A stretch of 64,000 nt of DNA from Curtobacterium sp. VKM Ac-1395. GTDB taxonomy: Bacteria > Actinomycetota > Actinomycetes > Actinomycetales > Microbacteriaceae. Below the pieces are notes generated by a model that made no database searches, was not told where the DNA came from, and saw only the letters and a list, made by a program, of their open reading frames with translations. The position numbers and the translations under genes are program-made. The DNA is taken from the NCBI RefSeq assembly GCF_015350975.1, contig NZ_JADKRX010000002.1, positions 408,004 to 472,003 of the forward strand, read 5' to 3'. Positions 25,296 through 34,076 of this stretch are shown in pieces (position 1 is the first letter of the stretch; each line of letters begins with the position of its first letter).

Positions 25296-26533
25296 GGGCC
25301 TGGCAGGCCCCGTCCGTCCCCGAGGTCCCCGGCAACGGCCCTCGCCCCGTCGTGCACGACACGGCCGTGGGCAGGCCCGTCGACCCGACGCGCGGGGACG
25401 ACCGCGCAGCGCTCTACGTGTGCGGCATCACCCCGTACGACGCCACCCACCTCGGCCACGCGGCCACCTACCTGGCGTTCGACACGCTCGGGCGGGCCTG
25501 GCGTGACGCCGGCTTCGACGTGGAGTACGCGCAGAACACGACCGACGTCGACGACCCGCTGCTCGAACGCGCCGCGCGGGACGGCGTCGACTGGCAGGAG
25601 CTCGCCGCGTCGCAGATCGACCTGTTCCGACGGGACATGGAAGCCCTGCGCATCCTGCCGCCCGACGACTACGTCGCCGTCACGGACGAGGTCGAGCGCA
25701 TCGCCGAAGCGATCGCGTTCCTGCAGGAGACCGGCTACGCCTACAGCGTCCCGACCCCCGACTCCGAGGGCGACGACCTCTACTTCGACGTGAACCGCCC
25801 GACCGAGTCCTGGGCCCTCGGCGACGAGAGCCGCCTGGACCGCGAGACGATGCTGACGCTGTCGGCCGAGCGTGGCGGCGACCCCGACCGCCCGGGCAAG
25901 CGCGACCCGCTCGACCCGCTGCTCTGGCGCGCCGCCCGAGCGGGGGAGCCGAGCTGGGAGACCGAGGTCGGCCCGGGGCGTCCCGGCTGGCACATCGAGT
26001 GCAGCGTCATCGCCGGCGACCGTCTCGGCCTGCCCATCACCGTGCAGGGCGGCGGCAGCGACCTCGTCTTCCCGCACCACGAGATGAGTGCGGGACACGC
26101 TGCGGCCCTGGCGCACCAGCCGCTCGCGAACGCCTACGTGCACACCGGGATGATCGCCTACCAGGGCGAGAAGATCTCGAAGTCGCTCGGCAACCTCGTC
26201 ACCGTGCGCGGACTGCTCGACGACGGCGCCGACCCGCGGGCCATCCGGCTGGCGCTGCTCTCGCACCGGTACTCGGACGACTGGGAGTGGTTCGACGGCG
26301 AGCTCGCGAGCGCGACCCGTCGCCTCGCGACCTGGGACGCCTGGGCCTCCGGCGGTGCGGGACACGCCGACGACGCCGACGACGTCGTGGCACGACTCCG
26401 TGCCCGCGTGGCGGACGACCTCGACACGCCGGGCGCCGTGGCCGCCGTCGACACCGCCGTCGCCGGCGGCACGCGCTCGACCCCGGCGCTCGTCGACGTC
26501 GTCGACGCGCTCCTCGGCATCCGCATCGGCTGA
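25292..26533 (+). CDS. mshC: Cysteine ligase of mycothiol biosynthesis
   Basis: A 413-residue enzyme that joins L-cysteine to glucosaminyl-inositol using ATP, the penultimate-stage ligation in mycothiol synthesis. It is a class I cysteinyl-tRNA synthetase relative: [18 protein letters not shown] contains the zinc cysteine C44 and the HLGH nucleotide motif (53-56), GWHIECSVI and FPHHE complete the zinc site, and KISKS lies at 294-298. It lacks the C-terminal anticodon-binding domain of CysS, which separates it from the tRNA synthetase. The GTG start overlaps uppP, so both are translated together. Its presence shows the organism makes mycothiol as low-molecular-weight thiol. Confidence 0.95.
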   Translation: MRAWQAPSVPEVPGNGPRPVVHDTAVGRPVDPTRGDDRAALYVCGITPYDATHLGHAATYLAFDTLGRAWRDAGFDVEYAQNTTDVDDPLLERAARDGVDWQELAASQIDLFRRDMEALRILPPDDYVAVTDEVERIAEAIAFLQETGYAYSVPTPDSEGDDLYFDVNRPTESWALGDESRLDRETMLTLSAERGGDPDRPGKRDPLDPLLWRAARAGEPSWETEVGPGRPGWHIECSVIAGDRLGLPITVQGGGSDLVFPHHEMSAGHAAALAHQPLANAYVHTGMIAYQGEKISKSLGNLVTVRGLLDDGADPRAIRLALLSHRYSDDWEWFDGELASATRRLATWDAWASGGAGHADDADDVVARLRARVADDLDTPGAVAAVDTAVAGGTRSTPALVDVVDALLGIRIG

Positions 26534-26568
26534 CGCGCTGCTCCGTCTCCTGGGGGACGGGCCGGCCA

Positions 26569-26622
26569 CATGACGGACGGGAGGCTCGGTGCCAGCTGGC
26601 ACCGAGCCTCCCGTCCGTCATG
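26569..26622. repeat. 54-bp perfect palindrome, family member 4
   Basis: Arms 26569-26595 and 26596-26622 are exact complements without a loop and share the 46-bp core with member 2. It lies between the convergent mshC and PAC2 genes, in the right place for a two-way terminator. No T-run. Confidence 0.9.
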
Positions 26623-26668
26623 GGTGTACGTTCCGACCCCTGTCACGTGCAATGGCACGCCGGAACGC

Positions 26669-26720
26669 GCGTTGCGGGTCCGAAGGAACGACGCGTTACG
26701 CGCGAATCGACCCGCAACGC
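26669..26720. repeat. 12-bp inverted repeat, 28-nt loop
   Basis: GCGTTGCGGGTC (26669-26680) and GACCCGCAACGC (26709-26720) flank a loop that itself contains ACGCGTTACGCGCG. It sits in the mshC/PAC2 gap beside palindrome member 4. It could be part of a small RNA or a relic repeat; no promoter was recognised for it. Confidence 0.5.
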
Positions 26721-26765
26721 ACGAGACGACTCACCACGCGCGGGACCACCCGCCTCCAGCGCGCG

Positions 26766-27698
26766 CTACTGCGGCGGCTGCGGCGGCCGCCAGGGGCCCT
26801 CGCCCGCGGAGCCGCCCCCGTCCTTGCCGTCCTTGCGCTCCCGACGGCGCAGGTACTGCTCGAACTCCTGCGCGATGGCGTCCCCGGAGGCCTCGGGGGA
26901 GTCGACCGTGTCGCGGGCCTGCTCGAGCTGCCCGATGTAGGACGCCATGTCCTCGTCGTCAGCGGCCAGGGCGTCGATGCCCTCCTCCCACTCGGAGGCG
27001 TCGTCGAGGAGGGTGCCGCGCGGGACGGTGACGTCCGTGAGCTCCTCCATCTTGTCGAGCAGCGACAGCGTGGCCTTGGGTGACGGCGCGTTGTGCACGT
27101 AGTGCGGCACCGACGCCCAGAGCGACAGCGTGGTCAGCCCGGCCTTGTCCATCGTGTCGGACAGCACGCCGAGGATGCCGGTCGGGCCCTCGTACGACGA
27201 CTTGTCCACGTCGAAGGCCTGGCGGACCTCGGCGTTCTCGCTCGACACGAACACCGAGATCGGCCGGGTGTGCGGGACGTCGGCGAGCATCGCGCCGACG
27301 AAGACGACGGCGTCGATCGAGTACACGTCGGCGAGGTCGATGACTTCGGCGCAGAACGCCCGCCACGTGCGCGAGGGCTCGGGGCCGACGAGCACGAAGA
27401 CGTCGCGGTCCGCGGGGGAGCCGGTGGCACCGATGACCGGGCGGCCGAGCTCACCCGGACCGTGGAGCACGATGCGGGGCCACTCGATCCCGCGCACGCC
27501 GTTGTCGTCGCTGCCGACGTTCGGCCGGTTGAACTGGTAGTCGACGTACCGCTCGCCGTCGATCTCCCGGAGTTCGTCGAGCCCGAGCGCGTCGACGATG
27601 CGTCGAGCGAGACCGCTGGCGGCCTCACCCGCGTCGTTCCAGCCCTCGAACGCGACGACCAGCAGCCGGCCGTCGTTGAAGGGGGAGTGCTGTGGCAC
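26766..27698 (-). CDS. PAC2 family protein
   Basis: A 310-residue PAC2-domain protein. The N-terminal FEGWNDAGEAASG and LVGPEPSRTWRAF segments and the core SIDAVVFVGAMLADVPHTRP are typical. The family includes the proteasome assembly chaperone PAC2 of eukaryotes; in actinobacteria it is a conserved protein of unknown activity often near mycothiol and HAD genes, as here. The C-terminal 45 residues are a charged low-complexity tail (RRRERKDGKDGGGSAGEG). The start is GTG, with CAGGAGG upstream on this strand. Divergent from the HAD hydrolase gene. Confidence 0.85.
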   Translation of the reverse strand: MPQHSPFNDGRLLVVAFEGWNDAGEAASGLARRIVDALGLDELREIDGERYVDYQFNRPNVGSDDNGVRGIEWPRIVLHGPGELGRPVIGATGSPADRDVFVLVGPEPSRTWRAFCAEVIDLADVYSIDAVVFVGAMLADVPHTRPISVFVSSENAEVRQAFDVDKSSYEGPTGILGVLSDTMDKAGLTTLSLWASVPHYVHNAPSPKATLSLLDKMEELTDVTVPRGTLLDDASEWEEGIDALAADDEDMASYIGQLEQARDTVDSPEASGDAIAQEFEQYLRRRERKDGKDGGGSAGEGPWRPPQPPQ

Positions 27699-27824
27699 GG
27701 AGCGGACCTCCTGGAGGTGGAGTGGAGCGGGTCACCAGCGCGCGGACGGCGCGCCGGACGACCGGACACGATCAGGCATCCACTGTAGGCCCCTCGGGCG
27801 GGTCGGCCCCGCGCCGGCCGCCGG

Positions 27825-27830
27825 TAGACT
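27825..27830 (+). promoter_or_regulatory. -10 element TAGACT, near-leaderless start
   Basis: Ends 8 nt before the GTG of the HAD hydrolase gene. Confidence 0.45.
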
Positions 27831-27838
27831 CGACGCCC

Positions 27839-29736
<1,898 letters not shown>

Positions 29737-29779
29737 GCTTCCGCTGTCGCTCGTCCTGCATCGAACGGAAAGAGGGTCC

Positions 29780-30685
29780 GTGCGCACCATCCCCGCACTC
29801 CTGGTCACCATCGGACTGGCCGCGTCGCTGACCGCGTGCGCGTCGAGCGGCGCGGGCACGTCCCCGACGAGCTGTGACGCCCCCGGGCCTGCGTCCGAGG
29901 CCGTCACCGCGTCCGGCCGCTTCGGTGCCGAGCCGAAGGTGAACATCCCGACAGGCCTCACGACCAAGGGCACGCAGGTCTCGGTCCTCAGGCAGGGTGA
30001 GGGCCGCCGCATCGACGACGGCACCCCGGTGCTCATCGAGTACACGCTCGTCGACGGCGCCACCGGCAAGGTCGCGCAGACCAGCGGGTACACCGGCAAG
30101 ACCGCCCCGATTACCGCGGGGTCGTCGAACGCCGGGGCCCTGGGCGACGCCCTGCAGTGTGCGAACGTCGGGGACCGCCTCGCGGTGGCGCTGCCGCAGA
30201 GCGCGCTGGCGAGCGGCGCGAAGGCCACGAAGAAGACCGAGGACGCCGTCGTTGCCGTCATCGACGTCAAGCGCGCGTACGACGCCCGTGCCACCGGCAC
30301 CCCGCAGGTCGCCGCGGACGGCATGCCCGCGGTCGTGCTCGCGCCGGACGGAGCGCCCGGCATCACGGTGCCCTCGACCACGGCGCCGAAGGGCGACGAG
30401 ACCCACCTGCTCCGCAAGGGCTCCGGCGCGGTCCTGACCGCGAAGGACACCGCGGTCATCAAGTACACCGCCGTCACGTGGGGCGAGGACTCCACCGTCG
30501 CCGGCTCGAGCTGGACCGACGGCACGGGTGCGCAGACCGTCCCGCTCACCAAGGGACAGGTGCAGGAAGGCGTCCGGAACGCCATCGTCGGCAGCCGCGT
30601 CGGCGACCAGGTGCTCGCCGTCGTCCACCAGCAGGGCATCGCCTACGCGTACGTCATCGACGTCCTCGGGGTCATGCCGTCCTGA
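29780..30685 (+). CDS. FKBP-type peptidyl-prolyl isomerase lipoprotein
   Basis: A 301-residue secreted lipoprotein. The N-terminus is a lipoprotein signal peptide with lipobox LTAC (lipidated Cys20). Two FKBP-like modules follow: one degenerate (about 55-165) and a C-terminal one (about 205-300) containing GDETHLLRKGSGAVLTAKDTAVIKY and GVRNAIVGSRVGDQVLAVV. It would catalyse proline isomerisation in proteins folding outside the membrane. The GTG is preceded by AAAGAGGG, and a TAGGCT hexamer upstream gives a leader of about 40 nt. FKBP genes commonly lie next to pafA-pafBC in actinobacteria. Confidence 0.9.
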   Translation: MRTIPALLVTIGLAASLTACASSGAGTSPTSCDAPGPASEAVTASGRFGAEPKVNIPTGLTTKGTQVSVLRQGEGRRIDDGTPVLIEYTLVDGATGKVAQTSGYTGKTAPITAGSSNAGALGDALQCANVGDRLAVALPQSALASGAKATKKTEDAVVAVIDVKRAYDARATGTPQVAADGMPAVVLAPDGAPGITVPSTTAPKGDETHLLRKGSGAVLTAKDTAVIKYTAVTWGEDSTVAGSSWTDGTGAQTVPLTKGQVQEGVRNAIVGSRVGDQVLAVVHQQGIAYAYVIDVLGVMPS

Positions 30686-30733
30686 TCACCGGAACGGCCC
30701 CACGGACGGCCCTGACCGACTGTCCACCACCTC

Positions 30734-30763
30734 GCGCGAGGGTGCACTCCTGCACCCTCGCGC
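30734..30763 (+). terminator. Hairpin after FKBP gene
   Basis: Perfect 13-bp arms GCGCGAGGGTGCA/TGCACCCTCGCGC with a CTCC loop, immediately before the pafB promoter. No T-run. It insulates pafBC from the upstream transcript. Confidence 0.72.
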
Positions 30764-30768
30764 TGCCG

Positions 30769-30774
30769 TAGGAT
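30769..30774 (+). promoter_or_regulatory. -10 element TAGGAT, leaderless start
   Basis: Ends 6 nt before the GTG of pafB. Confidence 0.5.
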
Positions 30775-30780
30775 CGGCTC

Positions 30781-31803
30781 GTGCCAGCCACCCGTGTGCC
30801 CCGCGTACCGGCGGAAGAACGCCTGTTCAGCCTCGTGCTCGCGCTGCTCTCGACCGAAGCCGGGCTGACCAAGTCGGAGATCCTGGCGAACGTGCAGGGC
30901 TACCGGCAGCGGTTCACCACCGGCGGTGACAACGCCTCGCTGGAGCGCCAGTTCGAGCGCGACAAGGACGACGTCCGCGAGCTCGGCATCCCGCTCGAGA
31001 CCATCGAGACCCCGGGTGCCGCCGGCAACAACCAGACGCTCCGCTACCGGATCCCCAAGGGCGAGTACGACCTGCCGCTCGACGTCCGCTTCACCCCGGA
31101 CGAGTCCGCGCTGCTCTCCCTCGCCGCGATGGCCTGGCGAGAAGGCGCCCTGTCGTCCGACTCCCGCCGCGGCCTGCTCAAGGTCCGGTCGGCCGGGGAC
31201 GACGAGGGGTCGGGTGAGGCCTTCGGCATCGACGCCTACGCCCCGCGCCTCCGCACCCGTGACGCCGCCTTCGAGCCGCTCCGTGCCGCGCTCGACCGCG
31301 CCGCCGGCGTCCGCTTCGACTACATCACCCCCGGCGAGCACGAGCCCCGCCGCCGCGAACTCCACCCGATGGCGCTCGTGCAGCACGGCGGTCGCTGGAT
31401 GCTCACGGGGTACGAGCCCTCGACCGACGGCGTGAAGAACTACCTGCTGTCCCGGATCGTCGGCCCGGTCACCTCGTTCCAGGCCGGTCAGCACCCGGCG
31501 CCGGCGGGGGCCGGGGAGCGCGCCCTGACCGAGCTCGACCGGCTCTGGTCCGAGCGCACCGCCACCGTCGCCGTGCAGCCCGGCTCGGACGCCGAACGCC
31601 GGCTCGCCCGCCGCCGCGACACCACCACCACGACCGACGGCGCCCTGGTCATCCACTACGTCGACCCGCAGATCCTCGCCGAGGAGCTCGCCGCCTTCGG
31701 GCCGGAACTGCGCGTGCTCGAACCGGACGAGGTCCGCGAGCGCGTCGTCGCACGGCTCCGCGCACTCGTCGCCGACCACGCCGAGGGAGCGCTCCGTGGC
31801 TGA
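30781..31803 (+). CDS. pafB: WYL-domain transcriptional regulator PafB
   Basis: A 340-residue regulator with an N-terminal winged helix-turn-helix (ERLFSLVLALLSTEAGLTKSEILANV) and a central WYL domain including GGRWMLTGYEPSTDGVKNYLLSRI. In mycobacteria the PafB/PafC pair activates most DNA-damage genes independently of LexA, with the WYL domain thought to sense single-stranded DNA. It begins leaderless from TAGGAT and overlaps pafC by 8 nt. Despite the name (proteasome accessory factor), no pup, pafA or proteasome subunit gene is near here. Confidence 0.9.
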   Translation: MPATRVPRVPAEERLFSLVLALLSTEAGLTKSEILANVQGYRQRFTTGGDNASLERQFERDKDDVRELGIPLETIETPGAAGNNQTLRYRIPKGEYDLPLDVRFTPDESALLSLAAMAWREGALSSDSRRGLLKVRSAGDDEGSGEAFGIDAYAPRLRTRDAAFEPLRAALDRAAGVRFDYITPGEHEPRRRELHPMALVQHGGRWMLTGYEPSTDGVKNYLLSRIVGPVTSFQAGQHPAPAGAGERALTELDRLWSERTATVAVQPGSDAERRLARRRDTTTTTDGALVIHYVDPQILAEELAAFGPELRVLEPDEVRERVVARLRALVADHAEGALRG

Positions 31804-32767
31804 CACCCAACCGCTGCAGGCCCAGGACAAGCTCGCGTTCCTGCTCGCCCTCGTGCCGTACCTCATCGACCGCGAGCGCGTCTCCGTGGCCGAGGCCGCC
31901 CGGCACTTCGGGGTGCCCGAGGCCCGCATCCGCCGTGCCGTCGAGCTCATCGCGGTGTCCGGCATCCCCGGCGAGACCATGCAGTACCAGCACGGCGACC
32001 TGTTCGACATCGCGTGGGACGACTTCGAGCAGAACGCGATGATCGTGCTGACGAACCTCGTCGCGATCGACGACTCGCCGCGGCTCTCCGCCCGAGAGGC
32101 CTCGGCGCTCATCGCCGGGCTGCAGTACCTCTCCGCCCTGCCCGAAGCAGCGGACCGCGACGCCATCCGCGCGCTCATGGCCAAGCTGTCCCGCGGTGCC
32201 GGGGGAGCGGCCGCGAACGTCGCCGTCGGGCAGGAGCTCCACGACGCCACCCTGACGACGATCCGCCGCGCGATGTCCGAGTGCCGCGGGCTGGTCTTCG
32301 ACTACGCCGGGCCCCGCAGCAAGGGCAGTACCCGACGGGTCGACGCCCTGCGGGTCGAGTCGATCGACACCGACTGGTACCTCCGCGCCTGGGACCTCGA
32401 CCGCCAGGCGCTCCGGACCTTCCGCCTCGACCGGATGACGAACGCCCGCGTGGACGACCGCCCCGCCGAGCGCTCCATCGAGGACGTCGTCATCCCGGAC
32501 ACCCTCTTCCAGCAGAGCTCGAACGACGTCATCGTCACGCTCGAGCTCGACGCCTCGTCGTTGCCCCTCGTGGCCGACTTCCTCGCCGACACCGCCGACG
32601 CTCCCGACGACGGCGGCCGGGTGCGCATCCGGCTGGCCGCGTCCGCCGGGTTCGACGGCGTCGTCCGCCTCGTCGCCGGCCTGCCGGGTCGTGCCGTCGT
32701 GATCGACCCGCCCGCGGCGCGGGATGCGGTCCGCGACTTCGCGGCGTCGGCGCTCAGCGCCGACTGA
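31796..32767 (+). CDS. pafC: WYL-domain transcriptional regulator PafC
   Basis: A 323-residue partner of PafB with the same order of domains: a winged helix-turn-helix (LAFLLALVPYLIDRERVSVAEAARHFGVPEARIRRAVELI) and a WYL domain (SIDTDWYLRAWDLDRQALRTFRLDRM). The two proteins form a heterodimer-like unit and are fused in some actinobacteria. The GTG start overlaps pafB by 8 nt. The usual next gene, tatA, is absent; about 490 bp of repeats follow instead. Confidence 0.9.
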   Translation: MADTQPLQAQDKLAFLLALVPYLIDRERVSVAEAARHFGVPEARIRRAVELIAVSGIPGETMQYQHGDLFDIAWDDFEQNAMIVLTNLVAIDDSPRLSAREASALIAGLQYLSALPEAADRDAIRALMAKLSRGAGGAAANVAVGQELHDATLTTIRRAMSECRGLVFDYAGPRSKGSTRRVDALRVESIDTDWYLRAWDLDRQALRTFRLDRMTNARVDDRPAERSIEDVVIPDTLFQQSSNDVIVTLELDASSLPLVADFLADTADAPDDGGRVRIRLAASAGFDGVVRLVAGLPGRAVVIDPPAARDAVRDFAASALSAD

Positions 32768-32784
32768 CCCGGGCCGACCGGCCC

Positions 32785-33189
32785 GAGCCTCCCGTCCGCC
32801 GCGCCACCGGTCACCACACCCCGTCGGTCGAGCGGCGAGTGGGCGCGATCCGTCGGTTCGGGCCGCCGGAGGCGACGGCCGGCGGCCGCTCGGCGGACGT
32901 GAGCGGGGTGTCGTGACCACTCGCGCCGGCAGGCGGCCGCGCAGCGGCGGACGGGAGGGCCGTGGCGGCGCCGCACCGAGCCTCCCGTCCGCCGCGCCAC
33001 CGGTCACGACGCCCCGTCGGTCGAGCGGCGAGTGGGCACGATCCGTCGGTTCGGGCCGCCGGAGGCGACGACCGGCGACCGCTCGTCGGACGTGAGCGGG
33101 GTGTCGTGACCACTCGCGCCGGCAGGCGGCCGCGCAGCGGCGGGGGGAGGCCCGTGGCGGCGCCGCACCGAGCCTCCCGTCCGCCGCGC
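32785..33189. repeat. 192/193-bp tandem duplication, palindrome family member 5
   Basis: Two near-identical copies (32785-32977 and 32978-33169) are followed by the first 20 bp of a third. Copy 1 has outer inverted arms CCTCCCGTCCGCCGC (32788-32802) and GCGGCGGACGGGAGG (32944-32958). Inside them lies a second pair, GTCACCACACCCCG (32810-32823) and CGGGGTGTCGTGAC (32904-32917), differing at one base. The copies keep these arms nearly intact, so each unit can fold as a long nested hairpin. No coding potential, hydrophobic segment or tatA-like frame was found in the whole 32768-33254 gap. Confidence 0.85.
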
Positions 33190-33242
33190 TCTCCGACCTG
33201 TGCGTTCGCGGCTCACGCCGCGGACTGTCGGTCCCGCTGCCG

Positions 33243-33248
33243 TAGGAT
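33243..33248 (+). promoter_or_regulatory. -10 element TAGGAT, leaderless start
   Basis: Ends 6 nt before the tatC ATG, giving tatC-helY-lnt their own promoter after the repeat block. Confidence 0.5.
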
Positions 33249-33254
33249 CGGGAC

Positions 33255-34076
33255 ATGGCTTCGACGACCGCGCGCGGGCGAGAGAAGCGGCAGGGTCGCC
33301 AGTCCAGGGAACCCGAAGGCCGCATGTCCCTCGGGCAGCACCTGATCGAGCTGCGCAACCGCCTGTTCAAGGCCGTGGTCGCAGTGCTCCTCGGGGCGGT
33401 GGGCGGCTGGTTCCTCACGCCGTTCGTGCTCGACTCGCTGCGGGCACCCGTGACCGAGCTCGCGAAGGTCGGCGGCCACACGGCCGAGCTGAACTTCCCG
33501 ATGATCACGGGCGCGTTCGACCTCCGGCTGCAGATCGCGATCACCATCGGCGTCGTCATCGCCAGCCCGGTGTGGCTGTACCAGATCTGGGCGTTCATCG
33601 TCCCGGCGCTCGTGCGTCGTGAGAAGCAGTACGTCTGGGGCTTCCTCGGCACCGCGATCCCGCTGTTCTTCGCCGGCTGCTGGTTCGGCTGGTACGTCCT
33701 GCCGCACATCGTCGGCATCCTCGGCAGCTTCGTGTCCAGCCAGGACACCTCGATCGTCGACGCGAAGGCCTACTACGACTTCGTCATCAAGCTCATCGTG
33801 GCGGTCGGCATCGCGTTCGTGCTGCCGGTGTTCCTGGTGCTGCTGAACTTCGTCGGGGTGCTCTCCGCGAAGGCGATCATCAAGTCCTGGCGCGTGGCGA
33901 TCCTCTGCATCCTCGTCTTCTGCGCCATCGTCACGCCGAGTGCCGACGTCATCTCGATGTTCCTGCTCGCGGTCCCGATGGTCGTGCTCTACATCGCGGC
34001 GTGCGTCGTCACGTGGTTCCACGACCGCCGCCTGGCGAAGCGTCAGGCGAAGCTCGACGCCGAGTACGGACTGTGA
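33255..34076 (+). CDS. tatC: Twin-arginine translocase subunit TatC
   Basis: A 273-residue six-helix membrane protein that recognises twin-arginine signal peptides. Typical segments are MSLGQHLIELRNRLFKAVVAVLLG at the start of the core, the periplasmic loop after TPFVLDSLRAPV, SPVWLYQIWAFIVPAL, and the PSADVISMFLLAVPMVVLYI helix. A basic N-terminal extension of about 24 residues precedes the core. The GTGA overlap with helY couples their translation. TatA, needed for pore formation, is not encoded beside it. Confidence 0.95.
   Translation: MASTTARGREKRQGRQSREPEGRMSLGQHLIELRNRLFKAVVAVLLGAVGGWFLTPFVLDSLRAPVTELAKVGGHTAELNFPMITGAFDLRLQIAITIGVVIASPVWLYQIWAFIVPALVRREKQYVWGFLGTAIPLFFAGCWFGWYVLPHIVGILGSFVSSQDTSIVDAKAYYDFVIKLIVAVGIAFVLPVFLVLLNFVGVLSAKAIIKSWRVAILCILVFCAIVTPSADVISMFLLAVPMVVLYIAACVVTWFHDRRLAKRQAKLDAEYGL

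Noticed and set aside
25292..26533. Cysteinyl-tRNA synthetase
   Set aside because: The anticodon-binding C-terminal domain is absent and the gene overlaps uppP, so mycothiol ligase MshC fits better.
32724..33095. Candidate tatA in the repeat gap
   Set aside because: All frames there are Arg/Pro/Gly-rich with no transmembrane helix and no TatA FGPKKLP-type motif.
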